DNA of 64,000 bases from Fimadaptatus sp948467645 (GTDB taxonomy: Bacteria; Bacillota; Clostridia; Christensenellales; Aristaeellaceae): contig CAOKFD010000006.1 in NCBI GenBank assembly GCA_948467645.1, positions 1-64,000 on the forward strand, read 5' to 3'. Below, in pieces: positions 25,691-32,470 of this stretch (its first letter is position 1; the number at the start of each line of letters is the position of its first letter). The position numbers and the translations under genes were made by a program. The notes beneath the pieces were generated by a model that did not search any database, was not told the DNA's origin, and saw only the letters and a program-made list of their open reading frames with translations.

Positions 25691-26425
25691 TCAGCCAACT
25701 ATCTTTTTAGCCTTGCGAACAAATATGCTTTGCACCACGTCCAGCCTGCCTATGCCGGTAAGGCGGCATTCCACCTTAAACCCGGCCTTCTCCAGCTGAC
25801 TCTTCCAGCTGTCCTCGCCGTCGCCCGCCATGTCCTTGAGCGTGTGCCCGCCCACCGACATCAGCAGCGGCATCAGCGTTATCTCGCGCTCGGAATGCCT
25901 GAGCAGCTCCGGCATAAGCCACGCAAGGTTATCATGGCCCGACAGGCACGCCAGATACACGTTTTCAGGCAGTCGCTCGCGCAGGCGCGCGTATGCCGGG
26001 TTGCCGCTGGTCGGACTGCCGTGCCCCATCAGCACCAGCGGCCTACCATTCTTACGCTGCACTTCGCCGAAGTACCCGGCCAGCGTGTCCAGATCAACGT
26101 CGTCGGCAAGCAGCGGCGTGATTACATGCAAGTCCTGAGACGCTGCCTCAACCGACTCAAACTCACCGCCCGGCGACACCAGCAGCGCCGCAGCCGCTAT
26201 GCGTTCTGCGCCGCCCGCACGCGCCTGTGCGATTGCGCCTGCCGCATCGGGCACTTCCTTCCCCTGCTTTGCCAACCTTGCGCGCACCAGCGGCGAGGTG
26301 AACGCGCGGCGCAGTTCCCAGCCCGGCATTGCGGCCTGCAATGCGCTTTCTATGCGGCCTATGTCCGCCGCCAGCGTTTCATCCGACGCGCCGTATGAAA
26401 CGGAAACAAGTATGCCCTTAGCCAT
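25691..26425 (-). CDS. CbiK-like anaerobic metallochelatase
   Basis: A 244-residue class II chelatase of the CbiK type (sirohydrochlorin cobaltochelatase in anaerobic cobalamin synthesis). Both metal-site histidines are visible in their usual settings: LMGHGSP near residue 135 and GGHTLKDMAGD near residue 200. The N-terminus LVSVSYGAS and the AFTSPLVR segment fit the family. It is the last gene of an iron/tetrapyrrole uptake operon, with no other cobalamin-synthesis gene nearby, so a role in inserting or removing metal from an imported tetrapyrrole is possible. That role is inferred from context. The ATG follows AAGGAAG. Confidence 0.85.
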   Translation of the reverse strand: MAKGILVSVSYGASDETLAADIGRIESALQAAMPGWELRRAFTSPLVRARLAKQGKEVPDAAGAIAQARAGGAERIAAAALLVSPGGEFESVEAASQDLHVITPLLADDVDLDTLAGYFGEVQRKNGRPLVLMGHGSPTSGNPAYARLRERLPENVYLACLSGHDNLAWLMPELLRHSEREITLMPLLMSVGGHTLKDMAGDGEDSWKSQLEKAGFKVECRLTGIGRLDVVQSIFVRKAKKIVG

Positions 26426-26496
26426 AAAAATCTTCCTTTCAAAGCAGCCGGTCGGAGAAAGCTCCGGCCGGCTGAACTTTTGCGACGTTTTATTGG

Positions 26497-27549
26497 TTAT
26501 TCGCCGAAATCGATGTCGGGGTAGATGATCTCAGCCAGCGTCTTGTACGCCTCGGCGAAGTGGCTGTTGGGCTTATAGTGGAACAGGTGCGGCTCCAAGA
26601 AGTATATCTTGCCGTCCTGCACCGCGCGCAGCGACTGCCATACGGGGTTGTCGCCATACACGCCCTCGAGCTGAGCCGCGTCGTCATCGGTGCTGGCGTG
26701 GCACTGAACCACGATCAGATCGGGATCGGCCGCGTATACGGACTCAAGGTTGATCTCGATGCGGTCCGCATCGGAATCGGCGTCCGCGTCGGATATGTTG
26801 ATGGCGCCCATCTCGCTAATCATGCCGCCCAGCACGGTGTTGGAGGTGTTAGCGGTGATGTTATCCTTGGCTGCGGAGAACATCGCGAATACCTTGGGCG
26901 GGTTCTCCTGATCGGCGGGTATTCGGCAGAGCACGTCAACCACCTTATCCAGCGCAGGCATAGCCACAGTGTCCCACAGTTCGGGCTGGCCGTTCAGGTT
27001 GCAGAATACCTTGAACCACTTCAGGTAGTCGGAGAAGTCGTTGTACGACATAGCGACGACGGGGATGCCTGCGGCCTCGGCGGGCGCGGAGATAGTCTTG
27101 TAACCGCTCATCGCGGTGCTGCATATGATAAGGTCAGGCTGGAACGCGATGATGGTTTCGGTGTTCCAGTTTTTGCCCGCGGAGGACTCGGCCAGCACGG
27201 TCACGCCCTCATCCTGAGTAACGTCGCGGCCGATGTACAGGTTGTACAGCTCGATCGACGAATCGCCGCCGATAACGCCCGCGGCCACGCCGCCCGCCTC
27301 GTACCACAGCGTTACAAAGCTGCCGTACAGTACAGCAGGTTTCTGCGGGTTCTTGGCGATCTCCAGCGGGGTTTCGGATACCGCGTCCGTGAATATGACG
27401 CTGGTGTCGGTCACTTCTACCTCGTTGGCCTTTTCGAGGAAATATTCGCGCAGGATTTCGGCGCGATCGGTCGTATCCGCATCGGCCAGCACGGGCAGCG
27501 CGGCGCACGCCATGAGCAGCGCCAGCAGCGTAGAAACGAGTTTCTTCAT
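26497..27549 (-). CDS. Iron/tetrapyrrole-type ABC transporter binding protein
   Basis: A 350-residue exported binding protein of the FecB/BtuF class (two lobes joined by a long helix), feeding the permease and ATPase encoded upstream. The N-terminus is a signal peptide (MKKLVSTLLALLMACAAL). Cys15 could be a lipid anchor, but the preceding Leu-Met-Ala is not a standard lipobox. The segment FQPDLIICS and the C-terminal DPDLIVVQ are typical of the family. Sequence alone does not separate heme, cobalamin and siderophore binding. The ATG follows AGGAGG. It lies 47 bases downstream of the ATPase gene. Confidence 0.87.
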   Translation of the reverse strand: MKKLVSTLLALLMACAALPVLADADTTDRAEILREYFLEKANEVEVTDTSVIFTDAVSETPLEIAKNPQKPAVLYGSFVTLWYEAGGVAAGVIGGDSSIELYNLYIGRDVTQDEGVTVLAESSAGKNWNTETIIAFQPDLIICSTAMSGYKTISAPAEAAGIPVVAMSYNDFSDYLKWFKVFCNLNGQPELWDTVAMPALDKVVDVLCRIPADQENPPKVFAMFSAAKDNITANTSNTVLGGMISEMGAINISDADADSDADRIEINLESVYAADPDLIVVQCHASTDDDAAQLEGVYGDNPVWQSLRAVQDGKIYFLEPHLFHYKPNSHFAEAYKTLAEIIYPDIDFGE

Positions 27550-27596
27550 TATAATATGCCTCCTTTGATTGCATTGGTGTATCTGAAGGGCAATTA

Positions 27597-28391
27597 TTAG
27601 CCCACAGTACCGTCTATTATGTTCAGCGGGATGAAGTACGGGCAGTCGTGCGCCGCGTCGCGCGCGATGTCTGCCTTAATGTGGAATACCGTGCGCAGCA
27701 TCTCGCCGCAGATTACCTCCTGCGGCGTGCCGCTTGCATATATGCCGCCGTCGCGGATTACGTACAGCATGTCCGAGTACCGCGCGGCCATGTTAAGGTC
27801 GTGCAGCACCATCACTATCGTCATACCCATCATGTCGTTGAGCCGCCTTACCAACTCCAGCACTTCCATCTGATAGCTGATGTCGAGGTAGGTCGTCGGC
27901 TCGTCGAGTATCAGTATCTCGGGCTGCTGACATACCGTCATGGCGATCCACGCGCGCTGACGTTCTCCGCCCGAGAGTGTGCGCAGCGTCCTATGCGCCA
28001 GCCCCTCCAGCCCGGTCATGCGCAGCGTATCGTCGATTATGCGCCCATCGTCCGCGTTCAGCCGCCGCCCCAGCCTGAGGTACGGATACCGGCCATAGGA
28101 AACCAGCGTGCGCACGTCTATATCGGGCGGCGACGTGTGTACCTGTGCAAGGTACGCAATGTGCTGTGCGATTGTTTTGGGGCCGTAGGCGTTTATCGGC
28201 TTGTCGTTGTAAATCACCTGACCGCGCTTGGGCACAACCGCTTTGGATACCGTCTTTAACAGGCTGGACTTGCCGCATCCGTTTTGGCCGATTATCGTGA
28301 CAACCTTGCCGCGCGGAATGTCCATCGTCACATTGTCCAGCACCGTGCGGCCGCGGAAGCCTATCGTTACATCCTTGAATCCGAAATACAT
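27597..28391 (-). CDS. Iron/tetrapyrrole-type ABC transporter ATPase (FecE-like)
   Basis: A 264-residue ABC ATPase of the FecE/BtuD group. Walker A is GQNGCGKSS, the signature LSGGERQR, Walker B LILDEPTTYLD and the H-loop VLHDLN; all are intact. The aromatic SYGRYPYL stretch after Walker A is common in siderophore/cobalamin/heme importers. Its start overlaps the permease stop by one base (TGATG), with GGAGG in the end of the permease gene. It energises import through the adjacent permease. Confidence 0.94.
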   Translation of the reverse strand: MYFGFKDVTIGFRGRTVLDNVTMDIPRGKVVTIIGQNGCGKSSLLKTVSKAVVPKRGQVIYNDKPINAYGPKTIAQHIAYLAQVHTSPPDIDVRTLVSYGRYPYLRLGRRLNADDGRIIDDTLRMTGLEGLAHRTLRTLSGGERQRAWIAMTVCQQPEILILDEPTTYLDISYQMEVLELVRRLNDMMGMTIVMVLHDLNMAARYSDMLYVIRDGGIYASGTPQEVICGEMLRTVFHIKADIARDAAHDCPYFIPLNIIDGTVG

Positions 28392-29395
28392 CAGCCTTCA
28401 CCTCCGCTATCGCGCGTGCGCAGCAGGTACAGGAAAAACGGCGCGCCGATGAACGAAAGTATTATGCTGACCGGGATTTCGCCCGGCGGCATTATCACGC
28501 GGCCTATCGTGTCGCACACGACCACCAGCGTGAATCCCAGGAACGCCGACGCGGGGAACAGATATTTATAGTCCGAACCCACGATCAGGCGCGCAATGTG
28601 CGGCACGACCAGACCCACAAAGCTGATAAGTCCCGCCACGGCGATAGCCGCGCCCGAAAGCAGCGACGATACCGCGATCAGGAAGAAGCGGAACTCTTCC
28701 GTGCGCAGACCCAGCGCGTTGGCCGTCTCGTCGCCCAGCATTAGCACATTCATCTTGGACGGCAGCAGAAAGCACAGCGCAATGCCGCATACCGCGTAAG
28801 GCAGTATCATCTGAAAATGCGACCAGCCCGAACCGTTCAGGCCACCCACCAGAAAGCCCGACGCATTGCCCAGCGAATCGGCGAAGAACGTCTTAATCAT
28901 ATCGTTAAACGCGCCGAACAGCGCCGATACCGCCATGCCCGACAGTATCATCTTGACCGGGCTTACGCCGCGCTGATACGCTAAGGCATATATAAGCATC
29001 GTGGTCACGAACGCGCCCACTATCGAGCCGATGGGCAGCAGGTACGCGTATTGCGGAAACGCGACCAGCGTTATATAGCCGATAAAGCTCGCGCCGCCGG
29101 TAACGCCGATCGTGGACGGCGAGGCCATGGTGTTGCGCATAACCCCCTGCAATATGCAGCCCGACAGCGACAGGCACACGCCCACCAGCCCGCCGCACAG
29201 TATGCGCGGCACGCGCAGGTTCCATATCAGCAGCCGCGACGTGGAGTCGTCCTCTATAAACATCGCGCGTATTATATCGCCCAGCGAAAACTCAACCGTG
29301 CCTATGCCCACGCATATCAGCGCCGAAAGCACGCTGAGTATACCGAACAGCGTAATCAGAACCACGCGCAGCCGATGCCGATTCCGCTCGTTCAT
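28391..29395 (-). CDS. FecCD-type ABC transporter permease
   Basis: A 334-residue permease of the FecCD/BtuC family with about ten hydrophobic helices. The typical motif PRILCGGLVGVCLSLSG near residue 60 and the C-terminal GEIPVSIILSFIGAPFFLYL are well conserved. It forms the membrane channel dimer for an iron-siderophore, heme or cobalamin importer. Its start overlaps the flavodoxin stop by four bases (ATGA), so the flavoprotein and the transporter are translationally coupled. Confidence 0.93.
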   Translation of the reverse strand: MNERNRHRLRVVLITLFGILSVLSALICVGIGTVEFSLGDIIRAMFIEDDSTSRLLIWNLRVPRILCGGLVGVCLSLSGCILQGVMRNTMASPSTIGVTGGASFIGYITLVAFPQYAYLLPIGSIVGAFVTTMLIYALAYQRGVSPVKMILSGMAVSALFGAFNDMIKTFFADSLGNASGFLVGGLNGSGWSHFQMILPYAVCGIALCFLLPSKMNVLMLGDETANALGLRTEEFRFFLIAVSSLLSGAAIAVAGLISFVGLVVPHIARLIVGSDYKYLFPASAFLGFTLVVVCDTIGRVIMPPGEIPVSIILSFIGAPFFLYLLRTRDSGGEG

Positions 29396-29901
29396 AGCTT
29401 TTGCAGAAACTCTTTCATTTCTTTCTGAAGCTCGCTCAGCTCCTCGGCGTTGGGATGGCCCAGCGATTCCTTCTGCTTTTCAAACCGCTCCTGGCTCAGG
29501 TGGCCCTTCTCGCCCTCGGGTATGCGCAGGCGGCGCGCGGTGCGGGCGAGGTCTATGCTGCCCCGGCACAGGTAATGGCCGATCAGCTCGTTCTGCTCTT
29601 GCACCAGCGCTTCTACGTTCTGGCATACTTTCTGCGCGTGTGCGGATTCGCGCGCCGCGCCCAGCGTGCCTATTATGATTATCTTTTTGCCATGCATGTG
29701 CCTGAGCAGCTCAATCGTGTCGTCGTCCGTGGTGCCGTGGTTGCACCAGTACGACAGCACGAAGGTATCGAACTTGTCGATCATTTCCTTATTTACATAA
29801 CGTATGTTGTACGGGCCTACGTGATCGGGAATGACCTCGGCCGCCGCCTCCGCAATTTTGAAAGCGTTGCCGGTTATCGTGGAAAATACTATCGGTATCA
29901 T
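29392..29901 (-). CDS. Flavodoxin-like protein at the head of the uptake operon
   Basis: A 169-residue flavodoxin-fold protein. The FMN phosphate loop is FSTITGNAFKIA (T/S-x-T-G-N pattern) at residues 6-17, and later loops include SYWCNHGTTDDD and IGTLGAARES. The C-terminus carries a charged helical tail longer than in standard flavodoxins. As the first gene of the uptake operon it may reduce the imported iron or tetrapyrrole, releasing the metal, but this is inferred from position. The start has a modest AGGA site. Two DtxR-like palindromes and a promoter lie upstream. Confidence 0.85.
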   Translation of the reverse strand: MIPIVFSTITGNAFKIAEAAAEVIPDHVGPYNIRYVNKEMIDKFDTFVLSYWCNHGTTDDDTIELLRHMHGKKIIIIGTLGAARESAHAQKVCQNVEALVQEQNELIGHYLCRGSIDLARTARRLRIPEGEKGHLSQERFEKQKESLGHPNAEELSELQKEMKEFLQKL

Positions 29902-29935
29902 GCCTTTGCAAATCCTCGCTTTTCATTCGTTTACC

Positions 29936-29957
29936 TTGGTTAGTTTGCGCTAACCAA
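29936..29957. promoter_or_regulatory. DtxR/IdeR-like palindrome, site 1
   Basis: TTGGTTAG and CTAACCAA form a perfect 8-bp inverted repeat around six bases. The arms resemble those of the DtxR/IdeR iron box (TTAGGTTAG-type). It lies in the 5' leader of the flavodoxin-transporter operon, where repression by a metal-loaded regulator is expected. Confidence 0.65.
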
Positions 29958-29977
29958 TATTTATTAAATAAATCAGA

Positions 29978-29995
29978 TTGGTTAATGCAATCTAA
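29978..29995. promoter_or_regulatory. DtxR-like palindrome, site 2 (imperfect)
   Basis: TTGGTTAATGCAATCTAA has the symmetric pattern TTnGnTT-N6-AAnCnAA. It is less regular than site 1 and sits about where transcription should begin. Confidence 0.45.
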
Positions 29996-30002
29996 CGCAT
30001 AT

Positions 30003-30031
30003 AAAATACCATGCTTTTACCGCTTTGTCAA
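30003..30031 (-). promoter_or_regulatory. Putative promoter of the uptake operon
   Basis: On the minus strand TTGACA (30031-30026) and TATTTT (30008-30003) are 17 bases apart, directly upstream of the two palindromes. Confidence 0.55.
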
Positions 30032-30362
30032 GCTTAATTTTCCGTGCACTAAATGAATGTGATTTTATCGGAAGTTGCAAATATGTCGTGTATGGCGCCG
30101 GCAATTGCAGCCATATGACTATATCAGGCATAATTTAAGTGCATTATCTGCATCATACCATTTGAAGCCAAACGGTGCATTTTGAACATGGCAGTGCATT
30201 TGAAAGCCTGTGAATTGTAAAAGATGCCGGTCATTTTCGCATAATTGTGATGTGTGGTGAAATGTTATCTTATGTGAGGCTGATTTGTGGTGAAGTGACG
30301 AACCGCTTTGCCGCAAATAGAAAGGCCGCCGGCTGCTTCTGCCTGAAGCAAACCCGGCTGCC

Positions 30363-30526
30363 TAGAGTGTATCTCAAGCGGGACAATCCGCAGGTTCGAG
30401 TGGATTTTTCGTCAGTTCAAGGAAGAAATCCGAAGGCTTAGCAGCGCTAAGTCGAGGGTTGATGACGCAGAAATGGCGGAAAAGACACCGAAACTGCGGA
30501 TTAAGGAATTTTTGAGACACGCTCTA
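30363..30526. mobile_element. MITE-like element, copy A
   Basis: A 164-bp element with imperfect terminal inverted repeats, TAGAGTGTATCTCAAG at the left and TTTTTGAGACACGCTCTA at the right. Its interior matches copy B closely, sharing the segments CGCAGGTTCGAGTGGATTTT and GTCAGTTCAAGGAAGAAATC, and can fold into two small hairpins including CTTAGC/GCTAAG. It encodes no protein. The TA at both ends fits an IS630/mariner-type TA target duplication. Confidence 0.8.
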
Positions 30527-30575
30527 ACAATATCCATTTTATTTTAATGGCTTGCCGCTGAGCGCACACCGCGCG

Positions 30576-31211
30576 TTACGCCTGCTTCTTCTTGTAGCCG
30601 CAGTCGCAATACGGCCCGCCCGACGCGAGCGTGTACTTGCGCACGAAGTCGGTGCCGCCGCCCGCCTCGCTCATCGTGTAGTCCAGATGGCACAGCGCGG
30701 GCGTCAAGTCGTACAGCCCCAGCTTTTTCATCAGCGTGCATATGCCGCACTGGGTGAAGCGCGCCTCATAGCCGCTGCCGTCGGAATATTCGTAAAAATC
30801 CATGTTCCACGAATACGGATTGCGATCGGCCGCCCTGAATGCCGCGGTGCTTTTCATGCCCGCGATGTCCTTTTCGGTATACTTGTTCTTTGCGCTTTTT
30901 TTGCAGAACCAGCGCATTTTGCCGGTCATCATGGAATCGGCGTAGTATTTGGTCAGCTTATCCACCGACGGGCGCACGGGCATATTCAGTATGAACGCCG
31001 CTATCATAGCGCAGTTGACTATGTTCATCTTGAATCTGTCCTGCTTCTCAAATTCGGGCAGATCGGCGATTATCGCCTTATAGCGCGGCTTTGCGGCCGC
31101 GGTTATCTTTGCGGCCTCCTCGTTTGAAAAGCCCAGCACGCTGGTCAGCTTTTCCTTAAACGAACCGCTGAACAGCAGCCACATGCCCATCGGCATACCG
31201 GCGTATTTCAT
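30576..31211 (-). CDS. L-2-amino-thiazoline-4-carboxylic acid hydrolase family protein
   Basis: A 211-residue protein of the ATC-hydrolase family. The family's cysteine/aspartate block is complete: QCGICTLMKKLGL, then PALCHLDYTM near residue 170, and a C-terminal GGPYCDCGYKKK. Family members are named after an enzyme of L-cysteine formation from a thiazoline, but most are unstudied. The ATG at 31211 follows GGAGGTG by six bases. A palindrome related to the iron boxes of the neighbouring uptake operon lies just upstream, so the gene may respond to metal and its real substrate may be linked to iron uptake (inference). Confidence 0.75.
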   Translation of the reverse strand: MKYAGMPMGMWLLFSGSFKEKLTSVLGFSNEEAAKITAAAKPRYKAIIADLPEFEKQDRFKMNIVNCAMIAAFILNMPVRPSVDKLTKYYADSMMTGKMRWFCKKSAKNKYTEKDIAGMKSTAAFRAADRNPYSWNMDFYEYSDGSGYEARFTQCGICTLMKKLGLYDLTPALCHLDYTMSEAGGGTDFVRKYTLASGGPYCDCGYKKKQA

Positions 31212-31231
31212 GTTGCGCACCTCCACGCATC

Positions 31232-31249
31232 TTAGTTAGCTGTAACTAA
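31232..31249. promoter_or_regulatory. DtxR-like palindrome upstream of the ATC-hydrolase gene
   Basis: TTAGTTA and TAACTAA form a perfect 7-bp inverted repeat around GCTG, 21 bases upstream of the start codon. It resembles site 1 of the uptake operon (TTGGTTAG/CTAACCAA), suggesting a shared metal-dependent regulator. Confidence 0.6.
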
Positions 31250-31417
31250 TATATAATCTTACAAAAAGGCCGCCCGCAGGCAGCCGATTACTTACTTCAT
31301 CAGAAATCCGCACAATCTTTGACTAACTCGAATTAATCATTCATATTTTATCACTCCCACAGGCGTAAATCAACCTTACACCTCACAAGATTAATTAAAG
31401 AATGTATAAAATCTTCC

Positions 31418-31446
31418 TTGAAAATGAAATCGAGAGGGTATATAAT
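31418..31446 (+). promoter_or_regulatory. Promoter of the receptor-kinase operon
   Basis: TTGAAA (31418-31423) and TATAAT (31441-31446) are 17 bases apart, about 220 bases before the lipoprotein gene. Confidence 0.75.
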
Positions 31447-31542
31447 GTTATCAGGTCGCTCACGACATATATTTGCACAGTCTTTACACAGTCGTATGAT
31501 ACAGCCTGCAAGAGTAAATACTCGCAGTCAAGGAGCCTTGAT

Positions 31543-31611
31543 ATGTTTACAGTTGAGCTAATCAGGTTGATAATTTCGTCATTATGCAATACCCCCCCCG
31601 CGAATTTTTAG
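31543..31611 (+). CDS. Possible 22-residue peptide in the operon leader
   Basis: A short ORF (MFTVELIRLIISSLCN...) starts eight bases after AAGGAG, within the leader of the receptor-kinase operon. The ribosome site is inside a small palindrome TCAAGG/CCTTGA. No relative is recognised. It may be a leader peptide or chance. Confidence 0.3.
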   Translation: MFTVELIRLIISSLCNTPPANF

Positions 31612-31665
31612 GGGATTTTGCTCCCGCGACTCATTTACAATTATTTGCAAGCAAGGAGCCGTGCA

Positions 31666-32466
31666 ATGCATAAGACGAAACGCCTGACGCTTATAATTAC
31701 ACTTTGCATCGCCGCCATGTTATTGGTGGGCTGCGCCGCGCACAGTTCGACGCGCGACACGGAATTGCCCACTCTCACCATCGGCAGCGACGATTTCCGT
31801 CCATACATATATCTGGACGTGGACGACGCATACGCCGGAATAGATGTTGATCTGGCACGCGAGGCATGCAGGCGTATGGGATATGAAGCCGTATTCGAGC
31901 AAATTAACTGGGACGAAAAGGACGATCTGCTGGCGAGCGGCGATATAGACTGCATCTGGGGCTGCTTTCAGATGGACGATCAGGAAAGCGACTATCAATG
32001 GGTCGGGCCGTATATGACGAGCTATCAGTCAATCGCGGTGCTGGCCGACAGCGATATACATACGATCAGCGATCTTGAGGGCAAGTCGGTAGCGGTCGTC
32101 AGCGGCTCCCTGCCCGAGAGGATTTTTACCGAGCGCACGGACGCGCGGATACCCGAGTTAAAATCGCTGTACTGCCTTGTATCGATGGATGAGGCCGTAA
32201 TCGCACTGCGCAACGAGTACGTGGACGCGATTTCTGGACACGCCGCGACGCTGCAAGCGTTTTTAACCAATGCGGACGTGGAATATCGGTTTCTTGATGA
32301 GGAGCTGGAAAAGGTAAATCTGGGCGCGGCGTTCAGCAAGGACGCGGATCCGGAGGTATGCAGCCGCCTAAGCGCGGCGCTTGACGAAATGAAGACCGAC
32401 GGCACTATCGCTACTATACTGAACTCTTACGGTTTGGACGCAGATCGCGCCCTTGGGGAGGGTTAA
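31666..32466 (+). CDS. Solute-binding lipoprotein (amino-acid receptor type)
   Basis: A 266-residue bacterial extracellular solute-binding protein of family 3. The N-terminus is a lipoprotein signal with lipobox LLVGC (Cys at about residue 23), so it is anchored outside the membrane. The fold motifs include PTLTIGSDDFRPY at the start of lobe 1 and ISDLEGKSVAVVSGS at the hinge. No ABC permease or ATPase gene is near; instead the stop codon lies four bases before the start of a membrane-bound hybrid kinase. It therefore probably acts as the sensing partner of that kinase, not as a transporter subunit (inference). The ATG follows AAGGAG. Confidence 0.85.
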   Translation: MHKTKRLTLIITLCIAAMLLVGCAAHSSTRDTELPTLTIGSDDFRPYIYLDVDDAYAGIDVDLAREACRRMGYEAVFEQINWDEKDDLLASGDIDCIWGCFQMDDQESDYQWVGPYMTSYQSIAVLADSDIHTISDLEGKSVAVVSGSLPERIFTERTDARIPELKSLYCLVSMDEAVIALRNEYVDAISGHAATLQAFLTNADVEYRFLDEELEKVNLGAAFSKDADPEVCSRLSAALDEMKTDGTIATILNSYGLDADRALGEG

Positions 32467-32470
32467 TTTA

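Larger units (their letters stand above)
29902..30362. other. Regulatory region upstream of the uptake operon
   Basis: This gap contains the operon promoter and two palindromes listed separately, plus an AT-rich palindrome at 29959-29973 (ATTTATT/AATAAAT around one base). From 30040 to 30362 no gene or known RNA was recognised. A MITE copy follows. Confidence 0.5.
31212..31665. other. Intergenic region ahead of the signalling island
   Basis: This 454-base gap contains the palindrome at 31232, a strong promoter at 31418 and a possible short ORF at 31543. No known riboswitch pattern was seen in the long 5' leader (about 31453-31665). Confidence 0.5.

Noticed and set aside
30380..30410. tRNA-like GGTTCGAGTGG in the MITE copies
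   Set aside because: It resembles a T-arm, but no acceptor, D or anticodon stems surround it, so it is not a tRNA or tRNA fragment.
31402..31611. 69-residue ORF upstream of the receptor lipoprotein
   Set aside because: Its start precedes the promoter -35 box and no ribosome site is near; only the internal start at 31543 has one, which is listed with low confidence.
31447..31665. Cyclic-di-GMP riboswitch in the long leader of the receptor-kinase operon
   Set aside because: The conserved core bases of the known cyclic-di-GMP riboswitch classes were looked for and not seen.
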